Of a stretch of DNA of 64,000 nt, positions 52,652-60,954 are shown in pieces. The stretch comes from Candidatus Limivivens intestinipullorum (GTDB lineage: Bacteria > Bacillota > Clostridia > Lachnospirales > Lachnospiraceae). Below the pieces are notes generated by a model. That model had not been told where the DNA came from, made no database searches, and saw only the letters and a program-made list of their open reading frames with translations. The stretch lies in the NCBI GenBank assembly GCA_018711185.1, contig DVIQ01000043.1, forward strand, positions 49,387-113,386. The letters are read 5' to 3'. A program made the translations under genes and the position numbers. Numbering within the stretch: the stretch's first letter is position 1; every line of letters begins with the position of its first letter.

Positions 52652-54197
52652 ACAACACACCCTCCAATCTCTCATCCTGTTTAATACCCAGCATGTGCTG
52701 TCCAAGCTCCTCCTCCGTCACGGAGCCGACATCCGTAAAGAAGCCCGCGAATTTTCCTTTGTACATGACGGCCAGCCGGTCGCTCAGCGAAAAAACCTCC
52801 GTCAGATCGGCGGAAACCAGGATCACCGCGCAGCCCGCGTCCCGGAAGTCCAGAAGCCTCTGGCGGATAAACGCCGCGGCTCCCACATCGATGCCTCGCG
52901 TGGGCTGATTGGCAATGATAATATCCGGAGCTGTGGAAAACTCTCTGGCTACGATTACCTTCTGGATATTTCCTCCGGAAAGCATCCCCACGTTCTGTTT
53001 TCTGGATTTACATTTAACCAAAAATTCTTTTATCAGGCTGTCGCTGCGCTTCTCAATCTCTTTCTGCTTTAAAAGCACTTTCCCGGAATAAGCCGGATCC
53101 CGGAACTGATAGGAAAACAGATTTTCCTGGATGCTCAGGGTGGAGGCGCAGCCTGTGGTCATGCGGTCCTCCGGAATATGAGCCACCTTCATGCCGCGGA
53201 TGTCCGCGATGGAGGAGCCGGCAATCTCTTTCCCCTTGATCTGAATCTGACCCTTATATTTTTTGTTCAGGCCGGTAAGGGTGTCGATGAGCTCCGTCTG
53301 GCCGTTTCCTTCCACGCCGGCGATTCCCAGGATCTCCCCGCCCTTGATGTCAAAAGAGAGATTGTCCACCTTCAGCACGCCCTGGGTATTGTATACCGTC
53401 AGGTTGCGGACCTTCAACAGTGTCTTGCTGGTCAGATGCTGGGGCTTTTTGTCAAACTGCAGGGAAATTTCCCTTCCCACCATCAGCTTTGACATTTCCT
53501 GTGTGGAAATATCCGCCACTTCATAGGTTCCCATGCTGCGTCCGTTCCGCATAATCGTGGCCCGGTCGCAGATTTTTTTGATCTCATCCAGCTTATGGGA
53601 AATGAAGATAATCGTATGTCCCTTTTCCCGAAGCTTCATAAGCTGCACGAAAAGCTCGTCCGTCTCCTGGGGCGTAAGCACAGCCGTGGGCTCGTCCAGA
53701 ATCAGAATCTGCGCGCCCCGGTAGAGCGCCTTCAGAATTTCCACCTTCTGCTTAATTCCCACTGGAATTTCCTCAACCCTCTGGCGGACGTCCACTTCAA
53801 AATTATATTCCTTGGCGATATTCGCAGCGGCCTCTATGGCCTTGTCCATATCGATGAAGAGTCCTTTTTTCGGAGCGACTCCCAGAATAATGTTCTCCGC
53901 CACCGTCAGGGAAGGCACCAGCATAAAGTGCTGATGCACCATACCGATTCCTTTGCTTATGGCATCCTGGGGTGATTTGATAACCGTAGCCTTTCCATTC
54001 AGCACAATCTCTCCCTGATCTGGGGCCTCGATGCCGAAAAGAACCTTCATCAGCGTACTTTTGCCCGCTCCGTTCTCTCCCAGCAGCGCGTGAATTTCTC
54101 CTTTTCGCAGCTCCAGGGATACGTCCTCGTTGGCAACCACACCGTTTCCGTAAATCTTCATGATGTGGTTCATCTGCAATACAATCTGTCTATCCAA
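52644..54197 (-). CDS. nucleoside ABC transporter double ATPase (NupO/YufO type)
   Basis: A 517-residue tandem ATPase. The first half has Walker A GENGAGKSTLMKV, a PVGIKQKVEIL variant signature and Walker B LILDEPTAVL. The second half has a degenerate Walker A (GVEGNGQTELID), signature LSGGNIQKVIVARE and an altered Walker B (IIIANQPTRGID), the usual picture for importers of this class. It works with the two permeases and the binding protein upstream. Confidence 0.95.
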   Translation of the reverse strand: MDRQIVLQMNHIMKIYGNGVVANEDVSLELRKGEIHALLGENGAGKSTLMKVLFGIEAPDQGEIVLNGKATVIKSPQDAISKGIGMVHQHFMLVPSLTVAENIILGVAPKKGLFIDMDKAIEAAANIAKEYNFEVDVRQRVEEIPVGIKQKVEILKALYRGAQILILDEPTAVLTPQETDELFVQLMKLREKGHTIIFISHKLDEIKKICDRATIMRNGRSMGTYEVADISTQEMSKLMVGREISLQFDKKPQHLTSKTLLKVRNLTVYNTQGVLKVDNLSFDIKGGEILGIAGVEGNGQTELIDTLTGLNKKYKGQIQIKGKEIAGSSIADIRGMKVAHIPEDRMTTGCASTLSIQENLFSYQFRDPAYSGKVLLKQKEIEKRSDSLIKEFLVKCKSRKQNVGMLSGGNIQKVIVAREFSTAPDIIIANQPTRGIDVGAAAFIRQRLLDFRDAGCAVILVSADLTEVFSLSDRLAVMYKGKFAGFFTDVGSVTEEELGQHMLGIKQDERLEGVLYE

Positions 54198-54231
54198 ATC
54201 TGCTCACCTCACTTCTTTGCTGCAATCGTTC

Positions 54232-54273
54232 GAAAAGCCAGCTCCGGGTGAACCACCCGGAAGCTGGCTTTCC
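54232..54273 (-). terminator. attenuating stem-loop between binding protein and ATPase genes
   Basis: GAAAGCCAGCT-CCGGGTG pairs with CACCCGG-AGCTGGCTTTTC, a stem of about 17 pairs, with TTTTC at the 3' side on the minus strand. It is 16 bases past the binding protein stop and would give more binding protein than membrane components. Confidence 0.7.
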
Positions 54274-54289
54274 ATTGCCCGCAGATTAC

Positions 54290-55426
54290 TTACTGAACCT
54301 GTACTGAACTGATCAGTTCCTCGATTTCATCGTTAGACATCGCGTTCTCGCCTACCGCTGTGGGAACGACAATGTCGCCGTTTGTGATCTGTTCCTGGAG
54401 ATCAGCAATCGTTGTGCGGATATTTTCCGGTAAAATCTCCTCGTAATGCTCATCCATCACCAGCTCAACGCCGCCCTCGGCGAATCCCAGATATTCCAGG
54501 GTTCCGTAAGGAAGCTCGCCTTCCATATCCAGCTTAATGGCGCGGATCAGGGAGTTTCCTACGTTCTTCAGAGCGGAGGTGGGGATATTAGCCGCGTAGT
54601 CCGGAAGCAGGGCAGCCTGGTCGGAATCCACGCCAAAGGCGTATCTGCCTGAATCCACAGCAGCCTCTATCTGTCCGAGTCCCGCACTTCCCGCTACGTT
54701 AAATCCTACGTCCGCGCCGTTCTGGTACTGTGCCAGAGCCATATCCTTTCCGGATGCGGAATCATAGAAGTTTCCTACATAGGCGATGGCCACCTGAATC
54801 TCCGGGTCGATGTCCTTCGCGCCCTGGATGTAGCCTACCAGGAAGTCCTTGATAATGGAGTTTTCCATGCCGCCCAGGAAGCCGATGATCTTATTGGACG
54901 GATCGATCATATCCAGGCTCTCGTCCGTGGTCATCATCGCAGCGGCTGCTCCTACCAGATAGGAAGCCTCGTTCTGCTTGTACATAACGTTGTAAACGTT
55001 CTCTTCGCCGCCGGCGCTGTAATCAAAAGCCTCGTCGAAATAGATGAACTTCTGATCCGGATAATCGTTTGCCGCGTTTGTCAGAGCGTCCAGCATCTGG
55101 AAGGTACCGCAGATAATCACATCGTAGCTTCCGTCGTCGCAGTAGTCGTACATGGTGGGCTCCCATTTCGCTTCATCCGCGGAGGTAGCGCCCATCTGCT
55201 CTACTTTGAACTGGAACTTGTCCTCGCCCAGTTCCTCCTGGAGCGCGGTCAGACCGGCATTCGCGGAATCATAAAAGGACTTGTCACCCAGAGTACCGTT
55301 TAAAAGAAGGGCTGCCTTGTAGGGTTCGCCGTCTTCTTCCGCCGCTGCCGGGATAGCCGCCATACACATGGGAAGGGTCATGGCCGCAGTAAGTAATACT
55401 GCCAGAGTTTTTTTCTTCATTTTCAT
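54290..55426 (-). CDS. BMP family nucleoside-binding protein
   Basis: The 378-residue protein has a signal peptide (MKMKKKTLAVLLTAAMTLPM, cut near PAAAEE) and the BMP/Med pattern: LLLNGTLGDKSFYDSANAG, VIICGTFQMLDALTNAA, KFIYFDEAFDY, IGFLGGMENSII and FGVDSDQAALLP. Proteins of this family bind purine nucleosides for NupNOPQ-type importers. A Cys lies at residue 21 (LPMC), but the residue before it is Met, so it is not a normal lipobox. Confidence 0.92.
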   Translation of the reverse strand: MKMKKKTLAVLLTAAMTLPMCMAAIPAAAEEDGEPYKAALLLNGTLGDKSFYDSANAGLTALQEELGEDKFQFKVEQMGATSADEAKWEPTMYDYCDDGSYDVIICGTFQMLDALTNAANDYPDQKFIYFDEAFDYSAGGEENVYNVMYKQNEASYLVGAAAAMMTTDESLDMIDPSNKIIGFLGGMENSIIKDFLVGYIQGAKDIDPEIQVAIAYVGNFYDSASGKDMALAQYQNGADVGFNVAGSAGLGQIEAAVDSGRYAFGVDSDQAALLPDYAANIPTSALKNVGNSLIRAIKLDMEGELPYGTLEYLGFAEGGVELVMDEHYEEILPENIRTTIADLQEQITNGDIVVPTAVGENAMSNDEIEELISSVQVQ

Positions 55427-55436
55427 TTCCTCCTTT

Positions 55437-56837
55437 TTATTTTGCTTGTTCAGCTTTTTTTATACTTGTTATGGTCTCCAGAACCAGATCGTCCATAGTA
55501 ATTTTCCGGAAACGGCCCCGCATATAGGTGTCCAGTCCGGAAAATGACGGGTGGATCAGGTTCTCTGGAATGACGCGCATTCCCCCTTGGATCGCCAGGA
55601 TCGGCATAATCATCCCTGCGTTACAGTCCACGTCAATCCCGCACATGGTAATAATGTGAAGGGTCTCCCGGAAATCTCCTTTCCCGTAAAGCAGCGCGAT
55701 GATCTCGCAGCACGCGTTTGGATACGCGTGGATCCAGTTGTATTTTTTATATTTTTCCCGGCATTTGGAAAGCGCCTCCTGCCAGGTAGGAAGGCTCTGG
55801 CAGCAGTCCCAGGCGAAGCGGATCACCGAGTAATACTCGCTGTCTTTTGGGATCATATCCATGGCGCGGCTCACTATCGATGAAACATCCGGGTCCACAA
55901 ATGCCAGAGAGGTCATTACGGCATTAAAAACTTCTCCGAGGATGCCGTTATTGGCATGGGATACCTCTCCGTCCGTCCATGCCAGCCGCGCGGCCAGATA
56001 AGGGTTCCCGGGGGCCGCCATCCCGCAGATCCCCGCGCGCATCTGCGCGCCGATCCACTCATTAAAGGGATTGCAGTAAATACCGCTCTCCGGCGGAAAA
56101 ATGCCGTTCTTTATGTTTCGGATCGCCAACTCCTCCGCGGACCATCCGCATGGGATCAGTCCCACCCAGGACAGAGCCACATCCAGGGAGGTTACCTGGT
56201 AGCCCTTCTTTCCAAAGGCGTCCAGAAACGCCAGTTCAAAGGTAATATCGTCATTGTAGGTATTTGGTTCTCTGAGATACGTCCGGACATCTCCAAAGGC
56301 TTTCTGAAGATTTTCAGAGGTATACCCCTCCACCATGGTTCCCATGGCGCCTCCCACAAGCTGGGCCACCCAGCCTGCCCGGATCTTTTCCTCGAACTGC
56401 GGGGTACTGCAGTCCACCTTCACCGGCTCCGGAAAACGGATCTCCCTTTCGTACTCCTCAAAGGAATGATAATAACGATAGTTCCAGTAAGGATCGCTCT
56501 CCTCTTTTCTGGCCTGCGCCAGCTCCCGGCGCAGCAGCGCCGATATCTGATGCAGCCGGACGAAATCCTTTTCCTCCCAGGCCGCAAGCCCCTCGTCTAA
56601 AAGGCGGTAGCCTTCCTGGCTGACCCGGTATCCCCGGTTCTCCAGGGCCTGCACCGCGGCGACCATAATCCGCTCAGGCGCCCCGGACCCCGGAACATTG
56701 CTTCCCCAGTCCAGAGAGAGATTGTTGTCGTAAAAGACAGACACATCCACGTTATCCGTCCAGGTCTGCTCTTCCTCGCTTCGGATCACCGGCCTGGCTT
56801 CCTCAAAGATCTTTTGTGCCATTTCCCATGCTTGCAT
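55437..56837 (-). CDS. ADP-ribosylglycohydrolase family protein
   Basis: The 466-residue protein has an N-terminal part (about 150 residues) of no known fold, then the ARH/DraG all-helical core: AGWVAQLVGGAMGTMVEGY, YNDDITFELAFLDAF (first metal Asp pair) and GIDVDCNAGMIMPILAIQGG (last metal Asp pair). ARH enzymes remove ADP-ribose from proteins or act on related N-glycosidic bonds. It is the first gene of the nucleoside transporter operon, 11 bases before the binding protein gene, so a substrate that yields or contains a nucleoside is likely. Confidence 0.9.
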   Translation of the reverse strand: MQAWEMAQKIFEEARPVIRSEEEQTWTDNVDVSVFYDNNLSLDWGSNVPGSGAPERIMVAAVQALENRGYRVSQEGYRLLDEGLAAWEEKDFVRLHQISALLRRELAQARKEESDPYWNYRYYHSFEEYEREIRFPEPVKVDCSTPQFEEKIRAGWVAQLVGGAMGTMVEGYTSENLQKAFGDVRTYLREPNTYNDDITFELAFLDAFGKKGYQVTSLDVALSWVGLIPCGWSAEELAIRNIKNGIFPPESGIYCNPFNEWIGAQMRAGICGMAAPGNPYLAARLAWTDGEVSHANNGILGEVFNAVMTSLAFVDPDVSSIVSRAMDMIPKDSEYYSVIRFAWDCCQSLPTWQEALSKCREKYKKYNWIHAYPNACCEIIALLYGKGDFRETLHIITMCGIDVDCNAGMIMPILAIQGGMRVIPENLIHPSFSGLDTYMRGRFRKITMDDLVLETITSIKKAEQAK

Positions 56838-56945
56838 AGACTTCCTCCTGTTTTCTCTCCGGCAGCGCCCGGCCGTTAGTCCAGACGCCGCGCTTTGTGC
56901 TTTTCATCGCTGTCTCTTAACAGATAATTCGTCTCTAATAGTTAC

Positions 56946-56974
56946 ATTCTACATGATATTAATAAAAATTGCCA
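56946..56974 (-). promoter_or_regulatory. promoter of the ARH - nucleoside transporter operon
   Basis: TGGCAA (56969-56974), 17 bases, TAGAAT (56946-56951) on the minus strand, in a locally AT-rich stretch (56935-57010). The gap 56838-57354 otherwise holds only repeats. Confidence 0.55.
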
Positions 56975-57015
56975 TAGTTTTTTTTATTTTTCTCAATTTT
57001 TTTTGTGCTATTTGC

Positions 57016-57071
57016 GTAACAATTCAGCCAAGGTCTGCACACATACTGCGCAGGCCGTAAGAAAATGTTAC
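57016..57071. repeat. family A right end next to a family B composite
   Basis: GTAACAATTCAGC, then a hairpin GTCTGCACACATACTGCGCAGGC-like and GTAAGAAAATGTTAC. It matches the right end of the family A composite (11900-11940) and abuts the family B element. Confidence 0.65.
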
Positions 57072-57206
57072 TATTCACAGCAGCCGCAAACACCTGCTGT
57101 TTGCGGCGTAAGAAGATGTTTCAGGCGTGAGCGGATTCCATTCGCGAAGCGAATTTTCAATGAATCCGCGATGTTGTTATTCACGGACCGAAGGGCCGTG
57201 AATAAC
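57067..57206 (-). repeat. family B composite element, full copy
   Basis: Read on the minus strand: palindrome GTTATTCACGG/CCGTGAATAAC (57173-57206), hairpin 2 (GCGGATTCATTGAAAATTCG with CGAATGGAATCCGC), spacer TCACGCCTGAAACATCTTCTTACG, hairpin 3 (GCCGCAAACA/TGTTTGCGGC) and the end GCTGTGAATAGTAAC. This is the same module order as family A, with related spacers, but both the outer palindrome and the hairpin arms have different sequences. Confidence 0.75.
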
Positions 57207-57354
57207 AAGGAAATAATTCAAGAGTGCGGCTGCCTGGTAAAACACTTGCAATTTCTCCGCACCTGTGCCATGATAATATATCAGCACACAAGCTCTCTTG
57301 GAAGTCCCGGCAGACGCCTGCCGCTCCGTCCCCAAGAACACAAAGGAGATTATC

Positions 57355-57777
57355 ATGTACGCATTTTTCACTCTCATCGCCGGCGCCTGTCAGTCGGCCA
57401 TGGCCAGCCTGAACGGCATGCTCACAGACCACGTGGGGATGTTTGGCATGAGCCTGATGGTTCACGCCATAGGCGGAGCCCTCCTGATCCTTTACATGAA
57501 AACCGTCACGCGGGAAAAGCTGAAAATCACGGGAATGCCCTGGTATCTTTACTCCGCCGGATTTTTCGGCATTTTTCTGGTGGTAAGCTCCAGCTACTCC
57601 ATCGGGATCCTGGGCGTATCCGTCACCACCTGTATCTCCATAACCGGACAGCTGGTGATTTCCGCCGTCATCGACCATTTCGGCTGGTTCGGCGTTCCAA
57701 AGGTTCCGTTCCAGCCAAAGCGTCTGCCCTGTTTTGCCCTGATTCTCGCGGGGCTTATTATCATAAACCTTTCGTAA
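57355..57777 (+). CDS. DUF606/YdcZ family DMT transporter subunit 1
   Basis: A 140-residue membrane protein with four or five spans: MYAFFTLIAGACQSAMASLN, the family's start with GMLTDHVGM, then FGIFLVVSSSYSIGILGV and LVISAVIDHFGWFG. DUF606 proteins are half-size members of the drug/metabolite transporter superfamily and usually come in pairs. AAAGGAG precedes ATG. Substrate unknown; the setting suggests a nucleoside or base. Confidence 0.85.
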   Translation: MYAFFTLIAGACQSAMASLNGMLTDHVGMFGMSLMVHAIGGALLILYMKTVTREKLKITGMPWYLYSAGFFGIFLVVSSSYSIGILGVSVTTCISITGQLVISAVIDHFGWFGVPKVPFQPKRLPCFALILAGLIIINLS

Positions 57778-57803
57778 ATTCATTTACCGCAGGAGGAATT
57801 TTT

Positions 57804-58262
57804 ATGGCTTTCGTATTAACGGTTGCTTTTGTAAACGGTTGTGCCACCGTCATTTCAAAAATGATTAATTACCGCTGCACAAAGGTTCTCGGCACAAACA
57901 ACGGTTCCTTGGTAAACTACGTGGTGGCGTCGGTTCTTTCCCTGATTCTTCTTCTGGTGTCCTCCCATTTTAAGGTTGATCTCTACGCTTACGCCCAGGC
58001 CCCCTGGTGGCTCTATCTGGGCGGCGTATTCGGGATCATTGCCTTCCTGATCTCCATGGTGACGCTGACCCGCCTGAAGGTAATGGAATCCACCATCCTT
58101 CTGCTGGTTGGACAGCTCACCGCCGGAATCCTCTTTGACACCTTTTTCTTCCACAATATCAGTCCCAAGAAGCTTCTGGGCATCGCGCTGGTGGCTGTCG
58201 GCATCATCTGGGACAACCGGATTTCCTCCGCGGAGCGTGAAAAATCCAAAAGCGGCGCCTGA
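57804..58262 (+). CDS. DUF606/YdcZ family DMT transporter subunit 2
   Basis: A 152-residue paralogue with five spans: MAFVLTVAFVNGCATVISKMINY, NYVVASVLSLILLLVSSHF, GGVFGIIAFLISMVTL and LLLVGQLTAGILFD. AGGAGGAATTTTT precedes ATG, 27 bases after the first subunit. The two probably form a heterodimer. Confidence 0.85.
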   Translation: MAFVLTVAFVNGCATVISKMINYRCTKVLGTNNGSLVNYVVASVLSLILLLVSSHFKVDLYAYAQAPWWLYLGGVFGIIAFLISMVTLTRLKVMESTILLLVGQLTAGILFDTFFFHNISPKKLLGIALVAVGIIWDNRISSAEREKSKSGA

Positions 58263-58345
58263 CCGCCGCGCGAACGGACACCCGGGCGCCAAACAAACGG
58301 TCCCGGACGCCCACGGACGGCCCCAGGCGCCATGCCTCCCGCGCT

Positions 58346-59143
58346 CTATCTGGCTTCCGCGCTTTCCCGCGCCTTCTCCCGGTCCGCGGCGATCAGCCGA
58401 CGCAGAGCTCCAATCCCCACCCGGACTGCCATATCCGTGTCATGGGCCTGGGGATTGTCCAGTCCTTTCTTTGCCCGCTCCTGATTGCCCACCGCCAGAA
58501 GCACGGTGCCGCAGCGCGCCCGCAGATAGCTGGCCACCGTAAACAGAGCCGCGGATTCCATCTCTGAGCCAAGGCAGCCTAAGCGTAGCCAGGCTTCCCA
58601 TTTATTTTCCAGTTCATAGCTCACCGGCTTCGTCTCCGGAGAATGCTGCCCGTAAAACGAATCCTTGCACTCCACGATTCCCGTATGGTATGTGGCCCCC
58701 AGCTCCTTCGCGGAAGCCGCCAGGGCATTGACCACCTCAATGTTTGCCACCGCCGGAAATTCAATGGGCGCGTATTCCTTGCTGGTTCCCTCCATGCGGA
58801 CCGCGCCTGTGGCCACGATAATATCGCCGCCCTTCACTTTCAGCTCCATTCCGCCGCAGGTCCCCACGCGCACAAAGGTGTCCGCCCCGCACTGTACCAG
58901 CTCCTCCATGGCGATGGAGGCCGACGGCCCGCCGATTCCCGTGGAAGTCACGCTGACCTTTTCTCCGTCCAGGTATCCGGTGTAGGTTATGTATTCCCGG
59001 TTATCCGCGATCAGCACCGGATCGTCAAAATATTTCGCGATGGCCGCGCAGCGCTTGGGATCTCCGGGGAGAATCACATATTTTCCCACCTCGCCCTTTG
59101 CGGTCTGAATGTGATACGCTCTTCCGTCTGTTGAATAAACCAT
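58346..59143 (-). CDS. udp: uridine phosphorylase family protein
   Basis: The 265-residue enzyme has [35 protein letters not shown] and the nucleoside-binding [13 protein letters not shown]. Glu-Met-Glu-Ser and the surrounding motifs match the Udp/DeoD superfamily, Udp branch. It splits uridine (or related nucleosides) with phosphate. It is convergent to the DUF606 pair. The specific base preference is inferred. Confidence 0.9.
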   Translation of the reverse strand: MVYSTDGRAYHIQTAKGEVGKYVILPGDPKRCAAIAKYFDDPVLIADNREYITYTGYLDGEKVSVTSTGIGGPSASIAMEELVQCGADTFVRVGTCGGMELKVKGGDIIVATGAVRMEGTSKEYAPIEFPAVANIEVVNALAASAKELGATYHTGIVECKDSFYGQHSPETKPVSYELENKWEAWLRLGCLGSEMESAALFTVASYLRARCGTVLLAVGNQERAKKGLDNPQAHDTDMAVRVGIGALRRLIAADREKARESAEAR

Positions 59144-59167
59144 AAACTCCCATCCTTTCTTTTTTTC

Positions 59168-59196
59168 GTTACCGTTCAGCCTTGCTGAACCGTTGC
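59168..59196. repeat. TTCAGC/GCTGAA palindrome (family A core)
   Basis: GTTACCGTTCAGC and GCTGAACCGTTGC pair around two bases. It lies between the azoreductase stop and the udp start. Confidence 0.75.
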
Positions 59197-59203
59197 CGTT
59201 TTT

Positions 59204-59815
59204 TCATCGGGCCGGCTGCCGGGTCAGTTCGCGGCAGGCCGTTTCCACATCTTCCATGGCCTTTGCCATAATTTTCTCATGATCCAGCCCCACAATGTCG
59301 ATTCCGTCCGCCGAAACACAGGCATACCGGTCAATTCCAAAAAATTTGCAGAGAGACTCCATATACGGACTCCCCTGCTCCATATCAGAGCCCTCCCAGA
59401 TCCCGCCTCTGGTGGTCAGAAACAGCATCCATTCTCCGCGGCACAGTCCATACAGTCCCTCCGGCCCGCTGCCAAAGGTAACCCCGTCCGCGGATATGTT
59501 CTCGATGTACACCTTCAGAACCGCCGGCACGCTTAAATCCCAAAACGGGGCCGCCACAACAATCCCGTCCGCCATTCGAAACTGATTTCCCAGATCAAAG
59601 AGGGGATCATCCCTTCGGCCTGCCGCCAGAAGAGCGTCTCTTCTTTTCAGAGACTCCGTATTCCAGTATTTCAAATCCATATCCATCAGATTCAAAATCT
59701 GAAATTCCCAGTCCGTATGCGCCGCGCCAAGCACCTCAAGCGCGTGGTCCAGAAGCTTTTTGGTTCTGGACGCTTCCCTGCGGACACAGGCGTCAATTAC
59801 AAGGATTTTCTTCAT
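59204..59815 (-). CDS. FMN-dependent NADH-azoreductase / NAD(P)H dehydrogenase family
   Basis: The 203-residue flavodoxin-fold protein starts MKKILVIDACVRREASRTKKL, has APFWDLSVPAVLKVYIENI and TTRGGIW, the azoreductase/NQO pattern. It would reduce quinones or azo compounds with NAD(P)H. CAAAGGAGAGG precedes ATG. No role in nucleoside metabolism is visible. Confidence 0.88.
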   Translation of the reverse strand: MKKILVIDACVRREASRTKKLLDHALEVLGAAHTDWEFQILNLMDMDLKYWNTESLKRRDALLAAGRRDDPLFDLGNQFRMADGIVVAAPFWDLSVPAVLKVYIENISADGVTFGSGPEGLYGLCRGEWMLFLTTRGGIWEGSDMEQGSPYMESLCKFFGIDRYACVSADGIDIVGLDHEKIMAKAMEDVETACRELTRQPAR

Positions 59816-59945
59816 AGGTCCTCTCCTTTGCTGTATTATGCTAACATTATAATTGTTTTGTGCAGATTACACAAGCGATAAAGATATTTTTTTGATTTTT
59901 ATAGGTATTTCTTTTCATATTCACCGAATTTTGGCTCTCTTTTGA

Positions 59946-60044
59946 ACGCTGGGCCTGCAGTGGCACCCGGAAAAAATGTACGACAGCGAAGAGCAGAAAA
60001 AAATATTCGCGGCCTTCATCAGAAGCGCGGCAAAACACATCTGA
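59946..60044 (+). pseudogene. C-terminal remnant of a class I glutamine amidotransferase (peptidase C26 type)
   Basis: After a stop (TGA at 59943-59945) the frame encodes TLGLQWHPEKMYDSEEQKKI, then a short end and a stop. QWHPE with the catalytic His and MYDSEEQ is the C-terminus of gamma-glutamyl-GABA hydrolase-like enzymes. Everything before it is missing, so it is a relic. It overlaps the 3' end of the nucleosidase gene on the other strand. Confidence 0.7.
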
Positions 60045-60708
60045 CAAAGGAAGCCACGATTTCCGCTGAAATATCCGAAGCTCTCTCGCAGTTTTTCTCA
60101 AAATTTTCGATTCCGTCATGCCGGGCCGTATCCGTAACCGTCCGGACGGAGAGAAACGGAATTTCATTGACATAGCACACATGGGCAATGGCCGCCGTCT
60201 CCATATCCACTGTCAGCGGATGGTATTTCTCCGCAATCTCTCTCCTCCGGTCGTTCTCCACAAAAGCCTCTCCGGTAACGGCGGTTCCGAACAAAATCCG
60301 GTATTTCACGCTCTTGCTGTACGTCCGCATAAGCTCCAAAAGCTTTTGGGAAGGCGCAAAGTAAATGGACGGCAGCCACGGATGAAATTCCGTCAGAATA
60401 TCGTCCGCCACATCATGATAGGCCATGCCATCCGCCACAACGGTGTCGAAAAGCCGCACGCCCTCGTCGATTCCTCCGGCCGTTCCGGCGTTGATAATCA
60501 CATCTGTCTGAAACACATCGATCAAAAGCTGCGCGGCGATGGCCGCGTTCACTTTACAGACCCCGCTGTAAAGCGCCACCACGGGAACACTTCCGATTTT
60601 TCCCTGGTGAAAGGAAAGCATTGCCTTTTTAGTGACCGTCTCCTCTTCCAGATACTTCTGAAAAGGCAAAAATTCCGTATCCCCGGCGCATAAAATTCCT
60701 ACTTTCAT
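60019..60708 (-). CDS. mtnN: 5'-methylthioadenosine/S-adenosylhomocysteine nucleosidase
   Basis: Cleaves adenine from MTA, SAH or 5'-deoxyadenosine. The 229-residue enzyme starts MKVGILCAGDTEFLPFQKYL, with INAGTAGGID, GEAFVEND and the substrate motif TVDMETAAIAHVCY and catalytic Asp in RTVTDTAR. The C-terminal end overlaps a relic on the other strand by 26 bases. The ATG has AGGAAGTAG upstream. Confidence 0.93.
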   Translation of the reverse strand: MKVGILCAGDTEFLPFQKYLEEETVTKKAMLSFHQGKIGSVPVVALYSGVCKVNAAIAAQLLIDVFQTDVIINAGTAGGIDEGVRLFDTVVADGMAYHDVADDILTEFHPWLPSIYFAPSQKLLELMRTYSKSVKYRILFGTAVTGEAFVENDRRREIAEKYHPLTVDMETAAIAHVCYVNEIPFLSVRTVTDTARHDGIENFEKNCERASDISAEIVASFVRCVLPRF

Positions 60709-60954
60709 AAACTACTTCCTTGAACTGAACTGATACGATTATAACATGGCTGTCAAACCGCCAGCCATTTTTCTATCGCCGCGTTTCCGTCTCTGTGTTA
60801 TAATATACCTACCGTTACACTTCCCGGCCCGCGGGCATCCGCTGACCGCGGCCGGGAACGTCATTCAAAAGCGATGAGATTTCTGCAAAACCCGCGAATC
60901 ACTGCCGCGAACGCATGAAATTTCAACGGTGTTCGTTACTCTAAGGAGGTACCT

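Noticed and set aside
57003..57803. Long plus-strand frame leading into the second DUF606 gene
   Set aside because: It crosses repeats and the first DUF606 gene in another frame; the true start of the second gene is ATG at 57804 with AGGAGG.
59847..60188. 113-codon minus-strand frame overlapping the mtnN end
   Set aside because: It is a shadow of mtnN and the amidotransferase relic.
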